DNA from: Pipra filicauda
Taxonomy: Eukaryota; Chordata; Aves; Passeriformes; Pipridae
DNA length: 64,000 bases
Reading direction: 5' to 3'
Assembly: GCF_003945595.2 (NCBI RefSeq)
Contig: NW_024104162.1
Location: 2,418,001 to 2,482,000, forward strand
Numbering within the stretch: position 1 is the first letter of the stretch; each line of letters opens with the position of its first letter. This document shows, piece by piece, positions 26,471 to 39,180 of the stretch. Below the pieces are notes generated by a model. That model was not told the DNA's origin. It did no database searches and was given only the letters and a program-made list of their open reading frames with translations. The position numbers and the translations under genes were made by a program.

Positions 26471-29400
26471 TTTTAAAGAAAATTTCAGAGAAAAATGTCC
26501 ATTTGTCGAAACTGAAAAGTTCTGCAGATGAGGATTGTTTTCAATGCATTTCTTAGCTTAGGAAAAAAAAAAGATTTAAAGCATCATTTTCAAATGGTTG
26601 AAATGCCCTGTTTCAGCATTTTGAAAGTGAAACATTTTTGGTTTTCATTTTGAAATTACTTTCCATTTATTTTTTTCATTATATTATGTGCTATAAATAT
26701 GACAAAAAATCAAGGCAAATTGAGGCATGACATCCCTGTTTGTTAAAAGTAAACTGGTTAGAACTACCTGAAAGGGCATTACTTTTTTTTTTTCTTAATT
26801 TCTACTGCAAATAACTCTGACATCTCCTGGATTTGCTTTGACTGAGCATCTGGCACAATTTCAAAATCCACTAGGAAATGGGATTTTTGTCCTCCTCAGA
26901 ACCTGTGAGGGCATGAAGTCTGCAGCACTGCCCCAGATGTCACAGAGGACTGCTATGTGAGGAACTATTCTGCTAAACTGAAAATATCCTATCAGAGAGA
27001 TGCAAGGCCTGGGGAAGCAGATGAAAGACATGATCCAAAGATGTCCAGTCATATTTGGTTGTGCCCAGTGGACACCAATTTCCATAAACCTGCAGGTATT
27101 TGGAGCAGACAGCTTTCAATTCCTGCAAAGTCTCTGTTGTGGGAAACTTTTAAATTCTGCCAGACATTTCTAAGAAAGGCATTAGTAAAGCTGACCCTGC
27201 ATTAGCAGGGTGAGGACAGATGAATAACACAAGATTTCCTTCAGCCCTGCAGGTTGATGCCATCATTTGCTTGGGATATACGGTGCTGATACCAGGATGT
27301 GCCTGGGAAGGCAGAGGGACTAAAGCAAGGAGATAGGCAGGAAGAGAGACGAGAAACTGAATCTCCAAAGGGCATATACAACAATGAAAGAGAAGCAGAA
27401 GGGCAGCTGACTGGACTCACAAGGCACATCAGCCAAGGGAGGAAGTAGGAGATAACTCCAGAGGGGTCCAAACACAGCACATACTAAAAGCAAAAGTAAA
27501 TTCAGCTGAAACATTTGTCCATAATGGCCATTATGCACTGCATGTATAATAATTTTTAAAAGAAATCAACTACTAAGAGTTACGCTTCTCATCACGAATG
27601 TTTGTTCTCAGGTTCTTTGCTTTCCACCCTGAGTTATGACATCCCAATTCTTACTCATTCATATCCCAGGCATACTTTTAATTTGAGCCCCCTTCTGCGT
27701 TCGTTTGCTTTCTCTCCTGTTCCAGCAGCAGAACTGCCCTAACTGTTCACCAGGCAGGATCAAACCAGGGCTGTGAGTGTGTCCCTGAGATGAGAGATCT
27801 CCCAGGCAGAACACAGGAACACTCATCACAGCGAGCAGCTGATCCAGCAGAGTTCAGTGGAGTTGGACAAGGACCAAGCTGCAAATTAGGCCTCATCTTT
27901 TGTGACACCAGCTGCCAAATGTCTTAATAGCAAGCAGCTCACTTTATCCTCGATTGCAGAGGATGCAAATCATTGCCTGAGAGATGTGGCATGAGTGGAA
28001 AAGGTGCAGCTCCAACCCTCCTGTCCCAGTCTTCTTCCGTGTGTTCATACATCTTAGTAACGTATCAAACACTGCACACAAGGGTTGTGTCCACAGACAT
28101 GGGACGAGGGTCTCCCTGCAGTGTAAAGGTCACTGGACACTTTGCAAACTAATTTTAACCCAGTTAATTGTATCCTGCATCTGCAAGGTGGAGTTTTCCA
28201 ATGCCCACCTAGAGCCAGCACCATAGTCAGCAGGACGGTACGTCTGTGTCACCAACACACTCTCACCCCAGAGACAGGACATCTCCGTGCCCTGTGACCT
28301 TTCTTACTAGGATTCTCACAGAGATCAGATTTAAGGGAGCAAGGTGATCTGAGCCCTATCTCTTCTGACACTGAATTTCCACTGTTTACCAGCTTCTCTT
28401 TAGAAGGATTTCAGATTACATTTCTATATCTAGCCTATGGAGCCTTTCATTTCTTTGACAGGTTGATTCTTTATCAGACATTTATGAGGATTTACAGTAC
28501 TAATGCACTCCACATGCAGTACAGGATTCCACACAGAACAAGCACTGGCAAAGGGACGAGTCGTCCTCAGAGCAGTTTTCCCTTCCCTTTCCTGTCCCAC
28601 CTTTCCTATGCTTTATGGAGGCAGGTCAGTACAACAAAGGCTGTGATAACACTAACGCCCTTTCCAAGCATTTTCTGCTGGGATGAGTGATATGGATGCA
28701 GGCCCATTAAAAGAGCTGAGTACATGAGGTTCTTCTGTCCTTGTGAGATGGGGATATGGCAGCAAGAAATCCCCTGCCAGTAGGGTGAACAGCGATATGT
28801 GGAAGAGGAGAAAGACACTGGACCTTGCAGGAGATCTGCAGAGAGGAGACAGATACTGGATTTGCAAAATAAAATCCTCCAGGACAGAGCCTGCAGGGCA
28901 GGGATTTTTCCTTTTTGACAGCCTACAGTGAATGAAGCACAAAATAGCCTGCTGTCTCTGCAGACAGCAAGGATATTTGGAGATGTCAAACTGTAGTACA
29001 GAGGATGCACAAGAGGAATGGAGACACAGCTAACTACCTCCCAGGCTTCTCATTTCTTGTTCCAAGCGGGAGATCCTGAAATCATGCAAGCTTTTCTTGC
29101 GTTCCTGCTGGAATCAAAAATACAGCTTTCTTTCTGCTTTGGGATAGCAGATGGAAATAAAGCTTGTTTGGTCATTGTTATCTGTCCTCGGTTCATATTT
29201 AAAGGTGCTTGGATTCAAAGCCCACATATTTTCAGCCCTAGCAAGGGGAAGGAGAATAACAGTGGACACAGCCAGGCATAAAGTCAAGTTTCACATTCCT
29301 AAACCCCATGTAGAAGCAGTTTCTCTTTCTTCCAGGGGTTTATAAGGACAAGTTATTTCTGCTGCATAGTTGATGATTTGCCTAATATAGCTTCAGTCTC

Positions 29401-32400
29401 ATACTGAGATTTGCTTTCTGATTTGACTTTGATTTGACAGTTGCATTTGGTAGTCTACGATGATCAATAGCAGGTTAGCTTTAATAATATAGTTTCTTGA
29501 TTTTTAGTTCGAGTTGGTTAAGTGCATTGATAGAATCTGTAAAGCACCCAGAGGCCCATTAGGCTCAGCCAGAACCCAGGAACAGCTCTTCAAGTAGAGG
29601 CTGACCTAAAACTGCCCTGCTCCCTGCCCAACTGACCACCTGGGGAGAACAGGGTGCTGCTCCTTGGCAGCAGACCCTGACACAGTCCTGCCCTTTCTGG
29701 GTTCATGAGCGTGTCCTTGTGTGTTCAGTGAATTAGTCAAGAAAAGCAAGTCACCAGAAGCAAAAATCAAAAGAAATGCTTTTGTGCCACTTTAGCTCAC
29801 CCAACTAGCTGAGAGCATCAGGTGTGCCAGTTCTAGGGGCAGAGGAGCATCAAAGCTGTGAGAATTTAGAGAACCAGCTACAGGACTGCACCAGCAGAGA
29901 AAGTTCCTCCAGGAAAACTACAATGCTGCTCAAACTATTTATTTAGATTTTCTCATTAAACATTAAAAGAGTCTTCAGCTAGTTTAGCATCACCTGATAC
30001 TGCCACTTGAATTGAGGATGGCCACATCTACTAGGGGCTTAATGAGGTTTAATTAATTTATAGCCACACCTTGCTTGGTATTAATTCACCTGCAGATGCA
30101 TGCGTTGCTTTGCCGTTAGTCTCTCATTCTCTTTGAAGGGGCAAAAGGTACTTTGAAGTGATACATAAGAGTCTCAGCGAAGTTGGGACTGTGGTAAAGG
30201 GGAGAGATTATGTGGTGAGTCCTTGGCTACAGAACCAGCCAGAACCAGCATTAACTTGACAGAGCAAGCAGCGAATGAGTTGCAAAGAATGGTCTCATCT
30301 CTCTGCAAAGGGCTGAGCAATACAGAGAGAGTAACTGATGCTGCCTGCACAGAGCCCCTTCTGACACTGCACACCGAGGATATCTGTGCTCTTGCAGGGG
30401 GATGGTCTGAGCCTCCTGCTCTGTCCGTGTACTGCTAAGACATGAAAAGAAAGGGGGAACAGGGGAATGCTTAAGGGTATTTGAGAAGGAGCAGCACAGA
30501 AAAGGCTGTGGAGAGTTTGGTGTAAACGCACCAGCATTGAAGGAACTTGCAGCCAAGTGCCAGCCATCCAATATGCAAGCACAGTTGGATAATGTTAAGG
30601 GTGATGGCTAGCTGCAAACAGATTCTGGGTGCCTGTTATTTTTCTGAGAATTTCCATGCCTTTTGGAGAGTATAAATCAGAACTTTAATGGGCTTTTGAT
30701 GTTGTTTTAGTTTGGTGAATAGTTTCCCGTTGTATCTGCTTATTCAGTGAAATAGCGAGGAAGCGCTGTTACAGTGGAAGATGACAAGAGACTATAGAAG
30801 TCTATCTCAGCTGCATTTGCACAGCAGAAGCCTTTAAAAATCACTGTGATATGAACAAGACATTTCCATATTTCACGGCTATTTTTGCTGGATGCCTAAA
30901 GTTGATGATACAGCAAAAAAAATTTGAATGAAGGGAAAAGGGGAAAAAAGTCCTTCTGCTGTTCCTTTCTTTCTCACAATTTACATCTCAGCCATGTTGC
31001 TTGGCAAAGCCAACAAAGCAAAGTATGTTGTGGCTGTAAAACGATAAGCACATGGGCTACACTGCGGATGATTTTTCCCTGGTATTTGGTTTGGAAAAAG
31101 GGGGATTCATTTTGAAGCAGTCTCTTTTTTTGCTTTGCTGCTACTCTCTCTCCAAAAACTTATAAAGGCAGCTATGTCTTTTGGGAGAAAAAGGTCAGAG
31201 GAGCTCAGAGACATTGATTATCAATGTGTGTTCCCACTTAAACAGGTACAACAGAGAAATGAATCCTCTGTATGCCTGATAACCATCACACCAAATACTC
31301 TCCTTGTTTATTCAGTCCTGCAGAGATCTACCAGGCTCTATAGTTTTTGTGGTGCAAGAAAGCATGCACAAAAAAAGTCAATATTAGGGAAGGGCAATCC
31401 TGCTATGTGATGCTTGGTGGATCTATAGGACATGGCACTACACTGAGGAAGCTAAAAATAGGTAAAGGAAAATAGAAACAGAACTTCAGGAAAAGTTTCC
31501 TACTGCATTAGTCTGTTGTATTTCCAGAGAGGCTGTTCAGGACCCTGGGATATTATACGCTTCTGTGATGCTGTGTCCAAAATTATTGGTTGCTTTTCAG
31601 AGCCCCTAGAGTAATTTTTTTTTTTTTTGTTCTGTATCATTTACACTAATTGTGAATCACCTGTGACCATTTCTTGGGCACCCTCCATGTGTTTGACAGT
31701 CTTTGTCCTACTGTGAAAGACACAGTGTATACTGAAATGCTCAAATAAAAGTGTGTGTTCCTCTGCCATTAGCTCGGTTCTTATGGCACCACTAAAGAAG
31801 ACAGATTTGGAGTATTTTTTTTTCCAAGTAGGGATTTGAAAAGACCATGAACTGCAAATAGAAGACCAGTTTGTGGATGATGGGAAAAGATCCCATCATG
31901 CCCAGTACCAATGGAGACTCCCACTGTGCTGAGTGTTTCCAGCCTGCCCAACTACCTTGTTGTTTGGCACATAGCTCAGCACTCCCAGGGCCTTCCTTGG
32001 GCACCACAGAGAGCAAACACCACTCAAGAAGCTCTTTTGAACCCAGATGGAGTGAAGCATCTTGCCCTTGACCTGCCTTCAGCAGCCATGAAGGGGATGA
32101 GGTTTTTCCCATAGATCATCAGACCAAATAAAAGCAGAGACCTGCAATTATCTTTCACTAAAGGATTAAAGTTTCTCTAGTTTGACATTATTACAGTGAA
32201 CACAGGCAGCTCTGGCTGGATAAGGGGCTGCCAGTGGGGACATATGTTTAAACAGCACGTTGAGATGTCAGAATAAGGAAAGCTGTTTTATCCAAAATTT
32301 TGGGCTCTGGGACTCAGGCATGTCTCTCATGGAGGAACTGGGGTGGAGACCACAGCACAGGGCTGGAAGTCAGAAAATAAGGCAACTCCTCCCAAGTTGC

Positions 32401-33589
32401 TGAACATCTCTATTGCTCACTCTCTCCATAATCCACAGGATTATAACACTTGTCTCAGATGGGTGTGTGAGGATCTGTGGCTGTAATAAACCTTGTGGCT
32501 GTTGGCTGGAATACACCATACCAACACTCTCTGTTGTTACTAGGGAATAATTCTTTGCATATGACCAAAACAAACTGAAGGGGATTTTAGAAGGTGGCTC
32601 CATGCCATATAAATTACAGTGATGCTGGCTCAGGTTTGAACAACTCCATCCTCTACCAAAGCCTGAAATAGAAAAAAAACCCATTCAATTGGTTTTTAAT
32701 AGTGGGAAGATTGTGCAATTTTTTTCTTTATATGCTGTTGGCTCTGGGAGCAGTGAAAGAGCATTAGAAGTACTCAAAACACTGGAAAAGCAAAGAGAAC
32801 AGCTAACATTAATTTGACCCTCAACAGAACAGTGAGAATGAAGGCCGCTTTCATCAGATTTTCACTATGTTCATAGGAGAACGGGGAGCAATTCTAGAAA
32901 TAAAATCCAAAATATGGGATCTGTTGCAGATTGCATTTGCTGAAATACCTGCAGAAGTCAGCAACTACTCCTGCAGACTGAGGTGGAGTTTGTGGAAACA
33001 ACTAAAACTTTCCAATAAGTAAAACTTTCCTGGCTTTGACTCTGTTTAGGTCAAAATTTGGGGAATTACTAGAGTTTCCTCAGGCTAATGGCAAAAATCA
33101 AGGGATGTAAAACCCACATGAAACACATCTGCAAATTACTCTTCATAGGGTCATACCCTGACACAGATGTGTCTAACACTAGAAGACAATCCAAACCCAG
33201 AGAAACCACTGAATCCTTCCCCTCACAATTCCTTTTTTGATTCAAACCTCTCACTAGGCTAAAAGAGGAGAAATTCAAAATTAGGTCAGAGCTCTGAACT
33301 CCCATTACAGACACTGAGGTCGCTGTGGTTGTTGCCAGAGTAGTGTCTTGGGCTGCAATCAGGACTCCTTGCTTACCCAGAGAGGACCTGGCCCCCTGTG
33401 CTACAGCAAGGATTCGCTGCCCCAGGATGGCCATGGAATAAGGTTTAATCAGGTTAGCTAGGTTTTCTCTCTTGATTTCACAGCCTCCATTCAGCCCACC
33501 AGATTATAAACTTCCAACATGTAATTGAACCTGACTCAAGGAGCCAATTGTATTACAGTGAGCTCTAAAAGTGGGAATGGCAAGGGCTA
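26471..33589. other. Non-coding DNA, no supported gene
   Basis: No gene or well-kept transposon is visible. A 16-bp perfect palindrome (CATAATGG/CCATTATG) lies at 27520-27535. An AT-rich TTAAT-rich patch at 30035-30120 has regulatory-like composition. A run of about 14 T residues lies at 31615-31628. Frames up to 134 codons show no domain. Confidence 0.55.
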
Positions 33590-33960
33590 AAGTTTTCATT
33601 CAACGAACGCAATTTCTATGCGCAGAAATCAATTCAATTGACATCAGTTGAGCTTTAATGCTGAATTAAAGAGCTGCCAGGTTTCCCCCATGGGGCTTTT
33701 ACAGTCCGGGTTTTATGAATTCATTAAAATGCACACACAAACTTTTAGGGAAATAGCATTACACTGTAATAAGAGCTACAAATCGACCATATTCCTCTGA
33801 GAGAGAAGTCTAATTTGAGTTGCCTAGTTGGCAAAATTGTTTTCCATCGTTTTGCATTTATTAACAGAGGGTGTCATATTTTCCCTTGTTTCCATTTTGG
33901 TTTCTAGCTGTTTGCTTAGCGGGGCAGAGCATCACGTTTAGAAATATCGAGGGGAGATGA
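33590..33960. promoter_or_regulatory. Candidate conserved non-coding element
   Basis: This AT-rich, frame-poor stretch keeps several CpGs (caacgaacgc, atgcgcag, ttagcgggg, atcacg, atatcgag) in a window where CpG is rare. It also has many ATTA/TTAAT words such as tgaattaaag and attcattaaaatg. Retention of CpG with dense transcription-factor cores suggests constraint. No alignment was possible. Confidence 0.3.
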
Positions 33961-36587
33961 AGTCTTTCAAAAGCAGGTGCTCACTCGAGAAGCTGTAGTG
34001 TTATAGGGCTCTCTGAGGCAAACTATGATTCAGGACAGCCAGGATGGTTGGGCTGGAAGTCTGGAAGACTCTGTGGACACTTTTAGATCGATGGTCTCTG
34101 TCAACTGAAAGCTGGAGTCCCTCAGTCTAGGATGGAGGAGATCAGCAGGATGTCCACAAAGACATCTGTGCTGAAGGAGAAACCAGCTTCAGTGACAGCT
34201 GAAACCGGATCTGAGATGTGAGAGCCAGGCATTAGAAGATTATCTGAAGTTTCAGTGACCAGGTGAAGGTCACTGAAATTAATCTCACAAACCAACCTAA
34301 AAGAAGTAGCCTTGCAGTAGCCCACAGCTTCCCTCTTCTCCGCATTAACTGCAGGCACAATTAAACTCACAAATACTTGTTTCCTCTAATTTACTGATAG
34401 TGGCTGGGAAGCTGCAAGAGCAGCCACAGAAACCATGTCCATGGAAAAGTCCTTTGAACAGGTCAGCATCACTGGGTTGCCTCTGTGTCTGGGTTGTTGC
34501 ACACATTGCAGCACTCTTGCTGATAATGAGCGTTCACAGGGTTTCATTAAGTACGCTCTATAATTGGATTGATGACCCTGGTGATTGGAGGTCTTGACCT
34601 ATCCATAAAACAAGTGGGACTCAGAAAGCACAATTTCCTTGTCCCGCTGTTTTCCTAGCATGACTTGGCTCCAGCTTTTGACGGATGACGGAGTCTCTAG
34701 GGCTAATTCAGCTCCTGCAGAGAAGGCACAGTTGATGTCATTTGGGATGGTGAATTTTGCAATGGGGACACACATGCCTGTGGAAGGAGACTCTAGAGAC
34801 AAATCTGACAGGCAGCCAACCCTCTGTCGAGTGGTAATAGATAACAGTCACTGCCAACTCCCATTTCCAGGCTAACTTAGTGATGTGGAATGACTCCATA
34901 TGCTCCAAACAGATCTGATTTCCCACTTCAATGGGTCAGGAGGACCTAGAGAAGCAATGGAAAGGGGCACAAAGGGCATGACTCAGGATAGGGTTCTTTG
35001 CTCCCAAGGTTGAAGACATCCCAGTGCTTTGTCCTGTGCTGGATGCACACGTGGGACTCCCTCCAAGCAAACAAAACTAAATGGCACCTCTGCCCCTGGT
35101 GAGGGCATATAAATCATTCAGAGCAGCTTAAGCAGGCATGTTACAGAATAGATTTATACAAAAGGCATAGGCATCTGTTGGCTTCCTCTAGATGCCAAAG
35201 TAGCCAACAGATCATAGTGTTACAGCTGTGGAGTGGGCAGCGTACTTAGAAATTATTTGTGCCATTTCCTCAGTGTTTTGCACAGACTAAGTTTCTTGCA
35301 GCTATTCATGAAGGGTTGTGAAGAGAAACCTAGGAGAAGATTAGTTCAAAGATTTTATCTCTGAATACATTTGAATTGCTGGACAGCTATTACTTTTAAA
35401 TAGCAAATATTATCCTCTTTTTCAAATATCTCTCTCTATATATTTTATTTTTTTTCCTCAACAGAGGTTTTCATACAACCAGGAAAAAAAATACACTACA
35501 GATTTGCTGATGAGCCAGCTAGGATATTAGAGGGGGAGAGGGAGCAGTCAACTCCATCGCCTTTTTTTCTTTTCAGTGGATCATGCTGAGTCTTTTGAGA
35601 CAAAAAAGAAGCTCTTTATGCTTAGAGAACTCACAGGAGAAAATGAGGAGCAAGAGGTAACTAGGCCAAGCATTCTTACAATGAACCCTGGTGATCTGCA
35701 TGCCAAGAAAAAATGGTACTTTCACCCATATCCCTAAACACTGTGAATATCCAGGTGGAAAGTTCTATCCAAGCTGTCTGGAGACCCATCAGCAGCAGGA
35801 CTGGGACCCTTCTTTTTAACCTGTAAATTGACACAAATGGGCAAATTACACACCCAGCAGGAGGGATTATGCCTGAGGCAGGCAAGATGTGATTCATGCA
35901 GCCAAAGCATGGAGAAGGGGAAAGCTCAGTGCCTCCATTCCTTGCCCAATCCCTTTTCCCAGGTCAAGAAGCAAAGCTTGTTGGAAATCGTAGTTGCCTC
36001 AGCAGGACACAAATCCTGCTGCTGGCCAAGTCCTGCAGGCTGTGGCAGAAGCCACGTGCTGAATCAGCTTTCCTGAGGCCACCTGGCTCATATGCCCCAA
36101 GCTGCCAACTCCAAATGTAAGGCTTTCGAGCTGAAAAATCTTAGACACTTGACAGTGCAATTGTATATGCAGAAAATGTCTGTGCCAGATAAACTGCTAG
36201 ATAGATCTTAATAAGAATTGTTCTTAAAACCAAATGTTCCAAGAACCTGGTCCAAAAGAGAAAAATCCTATGAGTCCAAGAAAAATAAATTTAAAAAAAA
36301 AAAAAAACCTGTTGGCACTAACCCCCCCATTAAAAGAAATTTGGAAACAAAACCTAAAGACAGTTTGAAATGTGCAAACATTAATAGTGCAGGTTATTGC
36401 AAATCTCTATTTATTTGATCCCACTCTCCTTCATACTCCCACACATCCCTCTCTAGACCCAGTTGTGTCTGTGCTAGACCATGATAATTCATTCCATGGG
36501 AGACTTTCTCTGGCTGCAGAGGATGGAGAAGGAACGAGCAGGTTGGAAACTGCAGCTGCATCCTGGCTATCAAAAGTGATGGGGAAA
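33961..36587. other. Non-coding DNA, no supported gene
   Basis: No exon is supported. The stretch holds one perfect hairpin (listed separately) and a run of about 15 A residues at 36293-36307. Confidence 0.55.
34250..34278. repeat. Perfect 11-bp hairpin (TTTCAGTGACC)
   Basis: TTTCAGTGACC is followed after seven bases (aggtgaa) by its exact reverse complement GGTCACTGAAA. A related word (cttcagtgac) also occurs about 70 bp upstream. The arms are too short for a microRNA precursor. A paired protein-binding site is an alternative. Confidence 0.6.
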
Positions 36588-36890
36588 AGGACGGCGATTC
36601 CCGACGAGCAGCACCAAGGTTTATATTTTCTTGTTCCGGAGTGTAACTCTTGGAGCCATTCCCACCCTCTTTCACCCCCACCCTGCCCCGGGAGGAGATC
36701 GGGGAGGGCGGTGGATGCTTCACTCGTGGGGTGCGAGTGACACCCTGTGGCCACCTCTCCCCGGGATCCTCCCGAATCGTCAGGGCTCTGAAAGAGCAAG
36801 GGATGGGAGTGGGAGGATTTCAGACCCCCGCCAGGGGATTCCTCTCCTCTCGTGATCTGCAAAGCGGCGATTCTTCCCGCGGGGAGGAGG
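36588..36890. promoter_or_regulatory. CpG-island-like block
   Basis: By hand I count about 19 CpG dinucleotides in roughly 300 bp, with GC near 58 percent. The observed-to-expected ratio is therefore about 0.7, while the rest of the window is strongly CpG-depleted. It contains GGCGG, CCCGCGGGG and CCCCGGGA words compatible with GC-box-type factor binding. It may be a promoter, an alternative first exon or an orphan island. No TATA box or clear first-exon donor was found, and frames on both strands cross it without a recognisable product. Confidence 0.5.
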
Positions 36891-37093
36891 AAGAGGGGCT
36901 ACCCTTTGACTCAAAAGGCAAATGGTTCTCTGAGCCTCCCCCAGCTTCAGCCATACCGGAGGCTTGGAGTGGAACCAGAGGTTTTCTGTCCCCATGTGGC
37001 TAATTCCTTTTAACCTGCTTCTCTCCAGCCCGTGTTTTTGCCTGGCACTGCAGAGCTCGGCACTAACTGATGTGATCTCAGGATCATTCCATA
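36891..37093. other. Non-coding spacer between CpG-rich block and CR1
   Basis: I see no feature. The 20-40 bp immediately before the CR1 tail may be more of the element but are too diverged to assign. Confidence 0.5.
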
Positions 37094-37186
37094 GCTCTGG
37101 TTGGTGGACTCAGCACTGCTGGGGTAACAGCTGGACTTGATGATCTGAGAAGTCTTTTGTAATCTAAGTGATTCTATGATTCTAAG
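37094..37186 (+). repeat. CR1 LINE 3' tail, sense orientation
   Basis: The tail reads 'ggttggtggactcagcac', then 'taacagctggacttgatgatct', then 'gattctatgattcta'. This is the end of the avian CR1 3' untranslated region with its terminal ATTCTATG-type repeats, on the plus strand. It is the only sense-oriented CR1 piece in the window and lies just 200 bp past the CpG-rich block. Confidence 0.85.
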
Positions 37187-38165
37187 GATATCTTTTCTTG
37201 TGAGATTGCCAGTTGTGCTCAGAAAACTGTGGAGAGCTGAATGGTTTGAGCAAAGGCTGGACAATAACCTTGTACTTCCCTAAGCCAATGCAAAGGGCAG
37301 CAGAGGACCACTCATCTAATCCAGATCCAGATACTCAGAGCTGTTTAGGCACACAGAGTGAAAACAGCATGATAGAGAAGCAGGACTATTAATCCAAAGT
37401 GCTCCCTGGCTCACTAACAGCCAGATCTGGATGCATTCAAGGTTTAGGTAGAGATTTATTCAGCTCAGACCCAAGCCCCATCCCTGCAAATGTTTCTTTT
37501 TATGGATAACTGCATATTTGTATTGGTGTTTTTTTTTTAATTTTTACATGATGACACAAAGTAATGAAGATGTCTTATTCCCAATACATAGAGGGAATCA
37601 TCCAATCCACTACTGTTTAATTCCGAGGGTGCAGAACATTCTGGTCTGCTGTTGAGAGCAGAGAAGAAAAATATCTGTTACAGGAGGAAGAACCCCACAC
37701 TGCAATCACATAGTTGCTATATTACTTGTCTGGACCAAGTATTGTTTCGTTCAAAAATGTCAAATTCTGGGTGTCTGTGTTTCAGCAATCCAGAGAGGAG
37801 TTAGCTTGAAAATCATCCTTCTGTCACTGAATTTCCAAATTACAGGGGAAAAAAAGCCAGTGAAAGGAACTCTGCCTTCAGATTTGCCAAATCCTTCTAT
37901 TTCAGCAGCAGGCCAACAATTTTCACATGAATTCGCTGCCCCCAGCACAATTAGGTGTTTATGATTTTAGGTTTTCCTGCAGTAGGAGGGAGAAATGATT
38001 AATCTCTTTATTAGGGATGGGTGGGAGGAGAGAGTTGAGTGTACATCCATTCTATTGAATCCCCAACCTTGGGGTACCTGCCCCTCCTGTTGGTCTCACA
38101 GCATTCCTCTCAATTGGATAATTTTAGATCTTTGCATACCTGCTAATATCTTCTGCAAAAGAAGC
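37187..38165. other. Non-coding DNA, no supported gene
   Basis: No coding, RNA or well-kept repeat feature is recognised. TTAGG-like words at 37.34-37.45 kb may be remnants of an old unclassified repeat. Confidence 0.5.
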
Positions 38166-38176
38166 GGGGGGGGGGG
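38166..38176. repeat. Poly-G run of 11
   Basis: Eleven consecutive G residues. This is rare in bird DNA outside simple repeats and prone to length error or polymorphism. It lies 14 bp upstream of the octamer array. Confidence 0.85.
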
Positions 38177-38189
38177 AAGTAGATTGCAA

Positions 38190-38217
38190 ATTTGCATATA
38201 TTTGCATACATTTGCAT
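38190..38217. promoter_or_regulatory. Three tandem POU octamers, 10-bp period
   Basis: The motif ATTTGCAT (reverse complement ATGCAAAT, the classical octamer bound by POU-domain factors) occurs perfectly at 38190-38197, 38200-38207 and 38210-38217. The period is exactly ten bases, about one helical turn. A related 'attgcaaat' lies just upstream at 38184. The array could be a POU-responsive element or simply a short tandem repeat that happens to contain the octamer. Confidence 0.5.
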
Positions 38218-38879
38218 ACATCTCAGCAGATTCCCTCAGAGGTACATGCCCTCCTATTAGGAAGTGTTTGTCCACCAACTCCAACGCGAAAGTTCTACCG
38301 CCTTTCTTTAACAGAGGCAAGATGGGAGAATCACAAATACTTACGGGCTGAACGCTCCATTTCCCCAGCCCAACATCTCAGTAGTGGAGTAGGTCAGCCT
38401 AAAATACAGGTTATGGAATAATTTCATATCTCTTTGCTCTTATCTATCCTAAAATACATACCAAAGGCAAAGCCCTGTTGCAGGTTGTCCCAGGTAAGTT
38501 CCTATGGGATGAATGTCCACAGACCCACGTGAACTCTGTGGGGTGTTCCCCAAACCATCACAACTCCGCTCCTCCTTCCACAGATAGGAAACCATGGAGA
38601 AACAAGCTGCCAGGTTGTAGGTTCCAGAAACCACATATAAACACAACCAGACAAGGAATCCCAGAGACTTCCGTTCTGCCAGGCATTTTCCAATGCAATA
38701 GCCCAATTCAGTCATTCTCCATCTTGAGAGACATTATGGTGATCAATGCCATTTTCACGGCTTGATCTGTAGTTCACTGGTGGTCCTGGAGGATGGTGCA
38801 TCAGATTCCCAGGAATCAGAAGACTTGGCTTTCACTAAAAATCAAAATGCAACCGAAAATAAAACAGCCCACCCGCATC
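38218..38879. other. Non-coding DNA, no supported gene
   Basis: A perfect-looking plus-strand donor (CAG/GTAAGT near 38492) exists, but its upstream frames are closed within about ten codons and no acceptor is evident. I therefore do not call an exon. Confidence 0.5.
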
Positions 38880-39180
38880 ATTTCCTTCTAACCCTTCAGG
38901 TTGTGAAAATCATCTTCCTAATGTAAATAGCTTCAGTAATTAGGATTGTTGAATGTACAGCACTAAGGAATGTGCAGTTCATTATTTTTTCAATGAGAAC
39001 ATATTAAATTATGCTTTTTGATATCTCTTTTTGAAATGTGGATTATCAAATTTTTATGTGCTGGATGTGTGTGCTGACTCTGTCCATACATAGCAAATGC
39101 ACTTAAAACGCTAACATTTCCTCATAATAGCTTGATTGATGAGATTTTGCTTTAAAAGGGAGAGGAGAGGGAAATCAGAT
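38880..39180. promoter_or_regulatory. Candidate conserved non-coding element
   Basis: AT-rich DNA with few stop-free frames and many TAAT/ATTA and TGATTGATG words (agtaattagg, ttaaattatgc, cttgattgatgag). The last is a PBX/HOX-like word. The composition resembles developmental enhancers, but conservation is untested. Confidence 0.2.

Noticed and set aside
38190..38217. CRISPR-like short tandem repeat
   Set aside because: Units are ten bases with almost no spacer, in vertebrate DNA.
38449..38715. 88-codon minus-strand hydrophobic frame
   Set aside because: No donor or acceptor at its edges and no recognised transmembrane family.
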